64,000 nt of DNA, taken from contig NZ_JAEACP010000002.1 in the NCBI RefSeq assembly GCF_015999335.1, positions 124,001 through 188,000 on the forward strand, written 5' to 3'. The notes below the pieces were generated by a model. The model did not search any database, was not told where the DNA came from, and was given only the letters and a program-made list of their open reading frames with translations. This document shows positions 43,708 through 53,667 of the stretch, piece after piece. The first letter of the stretch is position 1, and each line of letters begins with the position of its first letter. The stretch comes from Tabrizicola soli (lineage in GTDB: Bacteria > Pseudomonadota > Alphaproteobacteria > Rhodobacterales > Rhodobacteraceae). A program made the position numbers and the translations under genes.

Positions 43708-44028
43708 TTGGCCGGGCCGTCGGGAAAGCCGAACCCTTCGGCAGCCCCCGGCCTGCGTCTGGACAAATGGCTGTGGCAGGCCCGGTTCTTCAAGAGCCGT
43801 GGCCTGGCCGCCGAAATGATCGAATCCGGCTCGGTCCGGGTGAACGGCACCCGCGTCACCCGCCCCGGCCGCGACGTCGGCGCGGGCGATGTCCTGACCT
43901 TTGCGCAAGGCAACCGCATCCGGGTGGTCCGCATCCTGGCCCTGGGCCAGCGGCGCGGCCCCGCAGGCGAGGCACAGGCGCTTTACCTCGATCTCGAGCC
44001 GCCTGCGACGCCGGAGCCGCTTGAATGA
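43708..44028 (+). CDS. hslR: S4 domain RNA-binding protein, Hsp15-like
   Basis: A 106-residue S4-domain protein: LRLDKWLWQARFFKSRGLAA at 17-36 and IESGSVRVNGTRVTRPGRDV are the family signature. E. coli Hsp15 binds stalled 50S subunits carrying nascent tRNA. The start is TTG at 43708, immediately after the helicase TGA; no ATG or GTG lies upstream of the S4 motif. The pairing with an RNA helicase suggests a shared role in RNA or ribosome rescue, which is inference. Confidence 0.87.
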   Translation: MAGPSGKPNPSAAPGLRLDKWLWQARFFKSRGLAAEMIESGSVRVNGTRVTRPGRDVGAGDVLTFAQGNRIRVVRILALGQRRGPAGEAQALYLDLEPPATPEPLE

Positions 44029-44079
44029 TCCGCCCGCCTGCTCTAGCTAACCCTGAACACATCGCATCCGAGTCACGCC

Positions 44080-44418
44080 ATGACCTATGTCGTCATCGAC
44101 AACTGCATCGCCTGCAAATACACCGACTGCGTCGAGGTCTGCCCGGTCGACTGCTTCTACGAAGGCGAGAACATGCTTGTCATCCATCCGGATGAATGCA
44201 TCGACTGCGGCGTCTGCGAGCCGGAATGCCCCGCCGACGCGATCCGCCCCGACACCGAGCCCAACCTCGAGGAATGGGTGGCCTTCAACCGCAAATATGC
44301 GGTGCAATGGCCGGTCATCGTGACGAAAAAGGACCCGCTGCCCGGGTATGAGGAGCGCGACGGGGAACCGAACAAGCGCGAGAAGTATTTCTCCGAAGCG
44401 CCCGGAACCGGCGGCTGA
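44080..44418 (+). CDS. fdxA: Ferredoxin FdxA (7Fe type)
   Basis: A 112-residue ferredoxin. Cluster motifs are complete: [20 protein letters not shown] (with an extended first motif, giving a 3Fe-4S site) and [18 protein letters not shown] (4Fe-4S). The remaining C-terminal half ([20 protein letters not shown]) is typical of alphaproteobacterial FdxA. It transfers electrons in the cytoplasm. A CCGGGC/GCCCGG hairpin (44453-44467) lies 35 bases after the stop. Confidence 0.96.
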   Translation: MTYVVIDNCIACKYTDCVEVCPVDCFYEGENMLVIHPDECIDCGVCEPECPADAIRPDTEPNLEEWVAFNRKYAVQWPVIVTKKDPLPGYEERDGEPNKREKYFSEAPGTGG

Positions 44419-44520
44419 TCGCCGACCGATTCGGGCCCCGGAAAGACGCAGGCCGGGCTTCGCCCGGATAAACCGCGACAATACAATGCTTTCCCTGCCA
44501 GGAACCCTGTTCCGCGGCAG

Positions 44521-44563
44521 TTGGAATCAGGCGCATTTTGTGTTATGGTTTGTTTACAAACAA
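44521..44563 (+). promoter_or_regulatory. Probable carD promoter with palindrome
   Basis: TTGGAA (44521-44526) and TATGGT (44544-44549) are 17 bases apart. Directly after the -10 lies TTGTTT-AC-AAACAA (44550-44563), a perfect 14-bp palindrome at the expected start site that could be an operator. The leader to carD would be about 150 bases. Confidence 0.6.
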
Positions 44564-44705
44564 GCATGGAAGCCTGTCTGACGGCTTGGCGCATTCCGCC
44601 CGGCCGTGTGTTTCTGCGACTAGCCAACTCCACACACCAGGGCTGGGGTGCCTCGGTGGGCGGAGTTTGTTGCGGAACAGGGTTCCGATCTGGGGAATGT
44701 GCCGT

Positions 44706-45215
44706 ATGACCAAACCGAAGAAGCCTGAATTCCGCCCGAACGATTTCGTGGTCTACCCCGCGCATGGCGTGGGCAAGATCATCTCGATCGAGGAGCAGCA
44801 GATCGCCGGGATTCAGCTGGAGCTTTTCGTCATCTCCTTCGAGAAGGACAAGATGACCCTGCGCGTCCCCACCCACAAGGCGCTGGACATCGGCATGCGC
44901 GCGCTGTCGGCCCCGGATGTGGTGACCAAGGCGCTGGACACGCTGAAGGGCAAGGCCAAGGTCAAGCGCGCGATGTGGTCGCGCCGGGCGCAGGAATACG
45001 AGCAGAAGATCAACTCGGGCGACCTCCTGTCGATCGCCGAGGTGGTGCGCGACCTGCACCGCGCCGACGACCAGCGCGAGCAGTCCTATTCCGAGCGTCA
45101 GCTCTACGAGGCGGCGCTGGAGCGTCTGACCCGCGAAGTCGCCGCCGTCTCCGGCGTGGACGAGGCCGGCGCGGCCAAGCAGGTCGATTCGGTCCTGGTC
45201 GGCCGCGCGGCCTGA
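44706..45215 (+). CDS. carD: CarD/CdnL family transcription regulator
   Basis: A 169-residue RNA-polymerase-binding protein. The N-terminal RID/Tudor domain reads FRPNDFVVYPAHGVGKIISI, followed by FVISFEKDKMTLRVPTHKA; the C-terminal part is helical with RRAQEYEQKINSGDLLSIAE and SYSERQLYEAALERL. CarD stabilises open promoter complexes and in Rhodobacter sphaeroides activates promoters lacking a -10 T(-7), including rRNA promoters. The ATG at 44706 follows GGGAATGTGCC; longer frames upstream are not CarD-like. A strong terminator follows. Confidence 0.95.
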   Translation: MTKPKKPEFRPNDFVVYPAHGVGKIISIEEQQIAGIQLELFVISFEKDKMTLRVPTHKALDIGMRALSAPDVVTKALDTLKGKAKVKRAMWSRRAQEYEQKINSGDLLSIAEVVRDLHRADDQREQSYSERQLYEAALERLTREVAAVSGVDEAGAAKQVDSVLVGRAA

Positions 45216-45234
45216 TCTGCCCGACACTGACTGA

Positions 45235-45262
45235 ACGGCGGTCCTTCGGGGCCGCCGTTTTT
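45235..45262 (+). terminator. carD terminator with UUCG tetraloop
   Basis: ACGGCGGTCC-TTCG-GGGCCGCCGT (10-bp stem, one G-U pair) closed by the very stable C(UUCG)G tetraloop and followed by TTTT, 20 bases after the carD stop. Confidence 0.93.
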
Positions 45263-45280
45263 CATGGCCCTGCCCTTTCG

Positions 45281-45390
45281 GCACAATTCGATTCAAATTG
45301 TGCTTTCTCTTGGAGAAATACTCCACGGGTGCGTCCAGTTGTTGCGCCATTGGTTCAAGCACCACTGGACGCGGGGGGTGTGAAACCCCC
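45281..45390. repeat. Compound intergenic repeats between carD and ribE
   Basis: Three elements follow one another: a palindrome GCACAATT/AATTGTGC (45281-45303), a degenerate family C motif AAATACTCCACGGG (45316-45329), and GCGTCCAGT/ACTGGACGC arms (45331-45339, 45364-45372) next to a GGGGGT-GTGAA-ACCCCC hairpin (45374-45390) like the one at 21634. Confidence 0.7.
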
Positions 45391-45413
45391 GGCGGCCGGC
45401 CAGAGGCGCGCGC

Positions 45414-46004
45414 TCAGTCGAACTCGCGCAGCCGCGCCACGTAGCGGGCCATGGTGTCGACCTCCAGGTTCACGCGGTCCCCGGCCTTCACCTCGCCCCA
45501 GGTGGTCACCTCCTGGGTATGCGGGATCAGGTTCACGCCGAACTCGGCCCCCGCGACCTCGTTCACCGTCAGCGAGGTGCCGTTCAGCGCCACCGACCCC
45601 TTCGGCGCGATGAACCGCGCCAGGGCCTCGGGCGCGCGGAAGGTCACGCGGACCGAGCCGCCCTCATGCCGCACCCCCACCACCTCGGCCAGCCCGTCGA
45701 CATGGCCCGAGACGATATGCCCCCCCAGCTCGTCCCCGACCTTCAGCGCGCGCTCCAGGTTCACCCTTTTGCCGGGCATCCAGCCGCCGAGATTGGTCTT
45801 GGACAGGGTCTCGGCCGAGATCTCGACGTCGAACCAGCCTTCCGGCCCCAGCGCCACCACCGTCAGGCAGACCCCGTCGCAGGCGATCGAGGCGCCGATG
45901 TCGATGCCCGCCACGTCATAGCGCGTCGCGATCCGGGCGCGCAGGTCGCCGGTGAGCTTCGTCTCGACGATCCGGCCGACATCGGTGACAATTCCGGTGA
46001 ACAT
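45414..46004 (-). CDS. ribE: Riboflavin synthase subunit alpha RibE
   Basis: A 196-residue riboflavin synthase that dismutates two lumazine molecules to riboflavin and the RibH substrate. Two tandem lumazine-binding barrels are visible: MFTGIVTDVGRIV...SIACDGVCLTVVAL and GGHIVSGHVDGLAEVVGV...VALNGTSLTVNEVAG. The start MFTGIV is invariant in the family and is preceded by GGGAGA. It stands apart from ribB-ribH and is convergent with carD. No FMN riboswitch was found upstream. Confidence 0.95.
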   Translation of the reverse strand: MFTGIVTDVGRIVETKLTGDLRARIATRYDVAGIDIGASIACDGVCLTVVALGPEGWFDVEISAETLSKTNLGGWMPGKRVNLERALKVGDELGGHIVSGHVDGLAEVVGVRHEGGSVRVTFRAPEALARFIAPKGSVALNGTSLTVNEVAGAEFGVNLIPHTQEVTTWGEVKAGDRVNLEVDTMARYVARLREFD

Positions 46005-46151
46005 CCGCTTCTCCCGCTTTTCCCCTGAGGTAAAGCCGCCCCGACCGGCTTGCAAGCCCAAGGGCCAAAGTGCCATGATCCGCGTCTGACTTCTTGCCAC
46101 GCCTGCCGCGATCGGACAGGAAAAGGGCGTGATGTACACGAGTGACCTTGG

Positions 46152-47426
46152 TTGAGCGACCGTCGTTTCCTGTTCCTGCAAGGGCCGCATGGGCCCTGGT
46201 TCCACCGCCTGGGGCGGATGCTGCGTGCGGCCGGGGCGCAGGTCTGGCGGGTGGGGTTCAATCTCGGCGACCGGATGTTCTGGCGCGGGAAAGGCTATAT
46301 CCCGTTCCGGGAAAGCCACGACCTCTGGCCCGCGACCTGCGCCGCGCTGCTGGACAGGCTGCGGATCACCGACCTGGTGCTTTACGGCGACACGCGGCCG
46401 ATCCATGCCGAGGCCGTCCGCCTGGCCCGGGCGCGCGGGATCACCGTGCATGTCTTCGAGGAAGGCTACCTGCGCCCCTATTGGGTCAGCTATGAACGCG
46501 GCGGGTCGAACGGCCATTCGCGGCTGATGCAGCTGACCCTGCCCGAGATGCAGGCCGCGCTGGACCGGGTGGACCGCGACCTGCCCGATTCGCCCGGCAC
46601 CTGGGGCGACATGCGCCAGCACATGTTCTGGGGCGCGATCTATCACGCCTTCGTGGCGCTTGGCCGCCGGGCCTATCGCAACTTCCGCCCGCATCGCGCC
46701 CTCACCGTGGGGCAGGAGTTCCGGCTGCATCTGCGGCGCTTCTTCCTGATGCCGCTCTACCGGGTCGAGCGCCGGCTTGCCACGCTTCGCATCCGGCACG
46801 GGGGGTTTCCCTATCATCTGGCGATCCTGCAGCTGGAGCATGACGCCAGTTTCCGCGACCATTCGCCCTTCGCCAGCATGACCGACTTTCTGGCGCTGGT
46901 CGTGGAAAGCTTCGCCCGTGGCGCGCCGCCGCATCACCATCTGGTGTTCAAGGCCCATCCGCTGGAAGACGGCCGCGTGCCGCTGCTGCCCGAGATCCGG
47001 CGTCTGGCGCGGCTGCACGGGATCGACGCGCGCGTGCATTTCGTCCGGGGCGGCAAGCTGGCCGGGCTTCTGGCCGAGGCGCGCACCGCCGTGACGGTCA
47101 ATTCCACCGCCGGACAACAGGCCCTGTGGCGCGGGGTGCCGCTGCGCAGCTTCGGCGCGGCGGTCTATGCCAAGCCGGAGTTCATCTCCTCGCAGCCGCT
47201 GGCCGAGTTCTTCGCCGCCCCGAATCGCCCGGATACCCGCGCCTATCGCGACTACCGGCAGTTCCTGCTGGAAACCTCGCAGCTGGTCGGGGGCTTCTAT
47301 TCCGCAAACGGCCGGCGGTACCTGCTGCGACAGGTGGTGGACCTGATGCTTGCGTCCGACGACCCCTATCAGGCGCTTCTGTCCGGCAGTGCGGCGCCAC
47401 GGCAGAATTTGCGCCTGGTGCGCTGA
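46152..47426 (+). CDS. kpsS: Capsule polysaccharide protein KpsS-like (beta-Kdo transferase)
   Basis: A 424-residue protein of the capsule synthesis family. RRFLFLQGPHGPWFHRLGRM at the start and VHVFEEGYLRPYWVSYERGG, HLVFKAHPLEDGR and VTVNSTAGQQALWRGVPLRS are the CSS/KpsS pattern. KpsS with KpsC builds the poly-Kdo linker on phosphatidylglycerol for ABC-dependent capsule export. The only start compatible with the conserved N-terminus is TTG at 46152; the frame is closed by TGA nine bases upstream of it. It leads a kpsS-kpsD/wza-kpsC group. Confidence 0.9.
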   Translation: MSDRRFLFLQGPHGPWFHRLGRMLRAAGAQVWRVGFNLGDRMFWRGKGYIPFRESHDLWPATCAALLDRLRITDLVLYGDTRPIHAEAVRLARARGITVHVFEEGYLRPYWVSYERGGSNGHSRLMQLTLPEMQAALDRVDRDLPDSPGTWGDMRQHMFWGAIYHAFVALGRRAYRNFRPHRALTVGQEFRLHLRRFFLMPLYRVERRLATLRIRHGGFPYHLAILQLEHDASFRDHSPFASMTDFLALVVESFARGAPPHHHLVFKAHPLEDGRVPLLPEIRRLARLHGIDARVHFVRGGKLAGLLAEARTAVTVNSTAGQQALWRGVPLRSFGAAVYAKPEFISSQPLAEFFAAPNRPDTRAYRDYRQFLLETSQLVGGFYSANGRRYLLRQVVDLMLASDDPYQALLSGSAAPRQNLRLVR

Positions 47427-47504
47427 TTCCGGCAGGACCGGCTGGCGCAGCCCCGGCAGTTTCGCTAGTTTCCCCGCATCGGGCGGAGCGTAAGGAATCC
47501 GGCA

Positions 47505-48641
47505 GTGCGTAAGCGGTATCTGGTCAGGGCAGTTGCCCTTCTGACCCTGGTTTCCATGGTTTCCTCCTGCGGGCTGCCCCGCTCGGGTCCGACCAAGCGC
47601 GAGGTCCTCGCCGGCGCGGTCGAACGCGCGGGCGATGCCCATGTCGTTCCCGTGACCCCCGCCGTCAGCCGGGCCACCGCGATGCAGCCGAGCTTCGGCT
47701 TCAGCGACGCCTTCCGCAAGGCGGGGCTGATGGGTTCGGACGTGATCAGCGCCGGCGATGTGCTGGGCGTCAGCGTCTTCGAGAACGTGAAGGACGACCC
47801 GCTTCTGGGCAATACCGGCCAGCGGGTCACCAGCCTGCAGCAAATCCAGGTCGACGGGCAGGGTTTCATCTACATCCCCTATGCCGGGCGCCTCAAGGCC
47901 GCCGGCCAGACGCCCGAGGGGCTGCGCCAGGCGATCACCCGCCAGCTCGAGGACCAGACCCCGGACCCGCAGGTCAGCGTCACCCGCGTGGCGGGGGACG
48001 GGGCGACGGTCTCGATCTCGGGCCAGGCGGGGGCGAACGGCGTCTACCCGATCGAGGCCCCGACACGGACGCTGGCCACGATGCTGGCAAAATCCGGCGG
48101 CGTGGCGATCGATCCCGGCGTCGCCATCGTGCGGGTGACGCGCGGCAGCCAGACCGGCAAGATCTGGCTGAAGGACCTCTACGCGAACCCCGCGCTGGAC
48201 ATCGCGCTGCGCCCCGGCGACAAGATCGTGATCGAGGAGGACAGCCGCAGTTTCATCGCGCTCGGCGCGACCGGCGGGCAAAGCCTGGTGCCCTTCGAAT
48301 CCGAGACCATGTCGGCGCTGGAGGCGATCGCCACGGTCGGCGGGCTTTCGACCGCCTCGGCCGACCCGACCGGCATCTTCGTCCTGCGCGAGGAGGGCGA
48401 GGCGGTGGCGCGGGAAGTGCTGGGACAGGCCGATCTGGTGGGCGAGCAGCGCATGATCTATGTGCTGGACCTGACCGAACCCACCGGCCTTTTCGAGGCG
48501 CGGGATTTCCAGATCCGCGACGGCGACACGCTTTACGTGACCGAGGCCCCCTTCGTGCAGTGGCAAAAGACGCTGGGCGCAGTCACCGGCACGACCGGGG
48601 CGGCGTCGAACCTGGCCAATACCGCCACTTCCGGCAACTGA
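47505..48641 (+). CDS. Polysaccharide export outer-membrane lipoprotein (KpsD/Wza type)
   Basis: A 378-residue OPX protein. The signal ends in a lipobox-like MVSSC, so it is probably an outer-membrane lipoprotein. The poly-export domain starts ISAGDVLGVSVFENVKDD with QIQVDGQGFIYIPYAGRLKA, followed by SLBB-type beta-grasp domains (VSISGQAGANGVYPIEAPTR and RPGDKIVIEEDSRSFIALGA). OPX proteins form the outer-membrane exit channel or its collar. GTG start at 47505 with AAGGA upstream. It ends with a Ser/Thr/Ala-rich tail. Confidence 0.9.
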   Translation: MRKRYLVRAVALLTLVSMVSSCGLPRSGPTKREVLAGAVERAGDAHVVPVTPAVSRATAMQPSFGFSDAFRKAGLMGSDVISAGDVLGVSVFENVKDDPLLGNTGQRVTSLQQIQVDGQGFIYIPYAGRLKAAGQTPEGLRQAITRQLEDQTPDPQVSVTRVAGDGATVSISGQAGANGVYPIEAPTRTLATMLAKSGGVAIDPGVAIVRVTRGSQTGKIWLKDLYANPALDIALRPGDKIVIEEDSRSFIALGATGGQSLVPFESETMSALEAIATVGGLSTASADPTGIFVLREEGEAVAREVLGQADLVGEQRMIYVLDLTEPTGLFEARDFQIRDGDTLYVTEAPFVQWQKTLGAVTGTTGAASNLANTATSGN

Positions 48642-48648
48642 CCCGGCC

Positions 48649-50637
48649 GTGGCGGGCAAGGGCCTGGCCGGGGTTCCGCGACGGCTCTGGCATCAGAACC
48701 TGTCGCTGGCGCGCGACCGCCGCCTGCACCGGATGCTGGAGCTTGCCGGGCACGAGCTGCGCCTGGGCCTGCCCCGGCCCGGCGACGGCGTGCTGGTCTG
48801 GGGCCGCAGCCCGACCGCCTGGCGCGGGGAACGGCTGGCGGCGGCAAGGGGCCTGCCGCTGGTCCGGGTCGAGGATGCCTTCCTGCGCTCGATCCACCCC
48901 GGCCGGGCAGGCGGGGAGGCGCCGCTGGGGCTTCTGGTGGACCCTCTCGGCGTGCATTTCGACAGCGCCACCCCCTCGGCGCTGGAGGGGATGCTGGTGG
49001 CCGGCTTGCAGGATTCGAACATTCTTGACCGGGCAAGGTTGGCAATTGCCAGAATTCAGCATCTTAATCTTTCAAAATACAACAATTTCGACCAGGATTT
49101 GCCTGCACCCGATCCCGGCTATGTCCTGGTCGTGGACCAGATCAGGGGCGATGCCGCGATCCGCCATTCCGGGGCCGGCGCCGGCGATTTTCCCGCAATG
49201 CTGGCCGCCGCGCTGCGCGAGCATCCCGAACGCCGGATCGTGATCCGCACCCATCCCGAGAGCGCCGCCGGCCTGCGTCCCGGCCATTTCGGCCGGGCCG
49301 AGGGGCGGGTCTCGCTGCTGGTCGCGCCGGTCGCGCCGCAGCGGCTGCTGGCGGCGGCGGCGGCGGTCTATACGGTGTCCTCGCAGCTGGGCTTCGAGGC
49401 GATCCTGCAGGGCCACCACCCGCGCGTCTTCGGCCAGCCCTTCTATGCCGGCTGGGGCCTGACCCGGGACGAGCGCCCCCTGCCCCGCCGCACGCGCCGC
49501 CTGACCGTCGAGGAGCTGTTCGCGGGCGCGATGATCCGCGCGCCGCTCTGGTACGACCCCTGCCGCGACCGGCTCTGCGAGGTCGAGACGGTGATCGACC
49601 AGCTCGAGGCCGAGGTCCGCGCCTTCCGCGAGGACCGGCGTGGCCATGTCGCGGCGGGGATGCGGCTTTGGAAGCGGCCGCACCTGCGGGGTTTCTTCGG
49701 CCCGCTGCGGTTCCGCGACGACCCCGAGGCGGCGGATCGGCTGGCGGCGGCGACCGGGCGCGGGCTGATGCTCTGGGCCGGGAAGGAGCCGGAGGGGTTC
49801 CGCCCGCGCGTGCCCTGCCTGCGGGTCGAGGACGGGTTCCTGCGCTCGCGCGGGCTGGGGGCGGATCTGGTGCCGCCGCTCTCGCTGGTGACCGACGACC
49901 GGGGCATCCACTACGATCCCGCGCGCCCCTCGCGGCTGGATGCGCTGCTGGCCGCTCCGATGCCGCCGGGCGGCGAGGCGCGGGCCGGGGCGCTGATTTC
50001 GGCGCTGCGTCAGCGGGGCCTGTCGAAATACAACCTCGCCGCCCCGCCCCTGCCCGCTTTGCCGAAGGGCCGCCGCATCCTGGTGCCGGGCCAGGTCGAG
50101 GACGACGCCTCGATCCTGCGGGGGGCCGGGGCGGTGCGGACGAACCTCGCCCTGCTGCAGGCGGTCAGGACGGAGAATCCGGGGGCGGTGGTGATCTACA
50201 AGCCGCATCCCGACGTGGTGGCGGGCCTGCGGGCCGGGGCGCTGACGGGGCCGGCCGACCTGGTGCTGGAGCGGGCCGATCCGGCGGCCGTGCTGGCGGA
50301 GGTGGACGAGGTCTGGACGATGACCTCGCTCCTGGGCTTCGAGGCGCTGGTCCGGGGGGTGCCGGTCACCTGCCTCGGCACGCCCTTCTACGCCGGCCGG
50401 GGCCTGACGCGGGATCTTGCTCCGGTCCCGGACTGGCGGGGGCCGGTCAGCCTGAAGCGGCTGGTCCACGCCGCGCTGGTCGAGTACCCGCGCTACCGCG
50501 ACCCGGTCAGCGGGCGGGCCTGTCCGGTGGAGGTGGTGCTGGAGCGGCTGGAATCGGGTCGGGGGCTGCGGAGGGGAAGGGTGAACCGGGGGCTGGCCAA
50601 GGCGCAGGGGGTGCTGGCGGGCCGGGGATGGTGGTAG
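48649..50637 (+). CDS. kpsC: Capsule polysaccharide protein KpsC-like (dual beta-Kdo transferase)
   Basis: A 662-residue protein of two homologous halves, each with the KpsC pattern: first VLVWGRSPTAWRGERLAAA, VRVEDAFLRSIHPG and VSSQLGFEAILQGHHPRVFG-Q-PFYAGWG; second LMLWAGKEPEGFRPRVPCLR, VEDGFLRSRGLGADLVPPLS and MTSLLGFEALVRGVPVTCLG-T-PFYAGRG. KpsC adds alternating Kdo residues to the linker lipid. GTG start at 48649, 7 bases after the OPX stop. Around 49040-49100 the base composition is notably AT-rich compared with the rest. The transport genes kpsM/T/E are not in the window. Confidence 0.92.
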   Translation: MAGKGLAGVPRRLWHQNLSLARDRRLHRMLELAGHELRLGLPRPGDGVLVWGRSPTAWRGERLAAARGLPLVRVEDAFLRSIHPGRAGGEAPLGLLVDPLGVHFDSATPSALEGMLVAGLQDSNILDRARLAIARIQHLNLSKYNNFDQDLPAPDPGYVLVVDQIRGDAAIRHSGAGAGDFPAMLAAALREHPERRIVIRTHPESAAGLRPGHFGRAEGRVSLLVAPVAPQRLLAAAAAVYTVSSQLGFEAILQGHHPRVFGQPFYAGWGLTRDERPLPRRTRRLTVEELFAGAMIRAPLWYDPCRDRLCEVETVIDQLEAEVRAFREDRRGHVAAGMRLWKRPHLRGFFGPLRFRDDPEAADRLAAATGRGLMLWAGKEPEGFRPRVPCLRVEDGFLRSRGLGADLVPPLSLVTDDRGIHYDPARPSRLDALLAAPMPPGGEARAGALISALRQRGLSKYNLAAPPLPALPKGRRILVPGQVEDDASILRGAGAVRTNLALLQAVRTENPGAVVIYKPHPDVVAGLRAGALTGPADLVLERADPAAVLAEVDEVWTMTSLLGFEALVRGVPVTCLGTPFYAGRGLTRDLAPVPDWRGPVSLKRLVHAALVEYPRYRDPVSGRACPVEVVLERLESGRGLRRGRVNRGLAKAQGVLAGRGWW

Positions 50638-50669
50638 GGGCCGGATGGGGGCCCGACTGCGCGGGATGT

Positions 50670-50728
50670 AGGGTGGGTTATGAACCCACTTTCCGGCCAA
50701 AGGCGCAAGGTGCGCTGTAGCGCACCTT
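50670..50728. repeat. Two family B palindromes between kpsC and parE
   Basis: AGGGTGGGTTATGAACCCACT (50670-50690) and AAGGTGCGCTGTAGCGCACC (50707-50726, extending TT) stand between convergent genes; the second matches the repeat at 27214. Confidence 0.8.
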
Positions 50729-50755
50729 ACGATGATGTCGACCGATGGTGCGAGG

Positions 50756-52711
<1,956 letters not shown>

Positions 52712-52817
52712 GGGGCATCCTGTCTGGGCTTGGCCGTATTAGATCACCTTGCGGGGGAGAGGCGCAAGATGTGGGGGGCGCGCTGGCCGTGACGCCGGAC
52801 CGGGAGGCACAGCCGGG

Positions 52818-52852
52818 CCCCCCGTGGGATATTTGCGCCGGTATGAAACCGG
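52818..52852. repeat. Family C repeat plus hairpin
   Basis: CCCCCGTGGGATATTT (52818-52833) is the exact reverse complement of the 21616 element; it is followed by GCCGGT-ATGAA-ACCGGC (52836-52852). It sits between parE and the GST gene. Confidence 0.8.
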
Positions 52853-52889
52853 CTTGCCTGGAGATCGTCGGCGAGACGTTTCGCCGGTC

Positions 52890-53549
52890 TTACGCGGGTT
52901 CCGCCAGCCGGGCGGTCCACATCCGCTGGAACGCCGGGCGGGCGTGGCAGGCGGCGAGCCAGGCCTGCACCGCCGGGAACTCGGCGATCAGCGTCCGGTG
53001 GCCCTGGGCATAGCGCAGGCATTCGGCGAGGTTGAGGTCGGCCACGGTGAAGCGGTCCCCGACCAGGTGGCTGTGCGCCGCCAGATGCGTCTCCAGCCGC
53101 TTCAGCGGGCGGCGCAGCTTTTCGGCGCAGATCGCGATGGCGCCCTGGCCCTCGGGCGTCTGGTCGCCGCCGGCCCCGACGATGTTCTGGATCTCCAGCG
53201 CCGGGCCCTCGACGGCCGTCACGGCGAGAAGCGTCCACTGGTCGATCAGCGCCTGTTCGGCCGGGGTGCGGGGCCCGAGGTCGCCGCCGCGGGTGCGGGC
53301 GATGTGGTTGGTGATCGCCAGCGATTCGGTAAGCGTCAGGTCGCCCTCGACATAGGCCGGGATCTGGCCCTGCGGGTTGACCTGCAGGAAGGCGGCCGAG
53401 GTGGTGTTCAGCTGCGCGTCGGGGGCGCTGGCCTGCGGCAGCCGGTAGGCCTGGATCACCGGGACATGGTCGAAGGCCATGTCCAGCTCATACATCAGCC
53501 AGACCGGGCGCGAGGCGCGGCTGCGGAAGACGCCGTAAAGGGTGGGCAT
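52890..53549 (-). CDS. Glutathione S-transferase family protein
   Basis: A 219-residue GST. The thioredoxin-like N-terminal domain (MPTLYGVFRSRASRPVWLMY with the likely catalytic Ser/Tyr region, then VNPQGQIPAYVEGDLTLTES with the cis-Pro and Ser of the glutathione site) is followed by the helical domain ending in LVGDRFTVADLNLAECLRYA. Substrate is not predictable. It diverges from the LuxR-hydrolase gene across 118 bases. Confidence 0.92.
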   Translation of the reverse strand: MPTLYGVFRSRASRPVWLMYELDMAFDHVPVIQAYRLPQASAPDAQLNTTSAAFLQVNPQGQIPAYVEGDLTLTESLAITNHIARTRGGDLGPRTPAEQALIDQWTLLAVTAVEGPALEIQNIVGAGGDQTPEGQGAIAICAEKLRRPLKRLETHLAAHSHLVGDRFTVADLNLAECLRYAQGHRTLIAEFPAVQAWLAACHARPAFQRMWTARLAEPA

Positions 53550-53667
53550 CGGAAAACTCCTGTGGTGACGGGCAAAGCCTAGTGGGTGTAGAAGACAAGA
53601 AAAAGGGGGCCCTTGCGTCGTTTGCCGGCGCAGGAGTGCGGGCCCTGAACGTGACCAGTGTGGCGAG

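Noticed and set aside
46005-46151. FMN riboswitch before ribE (and before ribB at 36300-36383)
   Set aside because: Both leaders are short and lack the conserved RFN element blocks.
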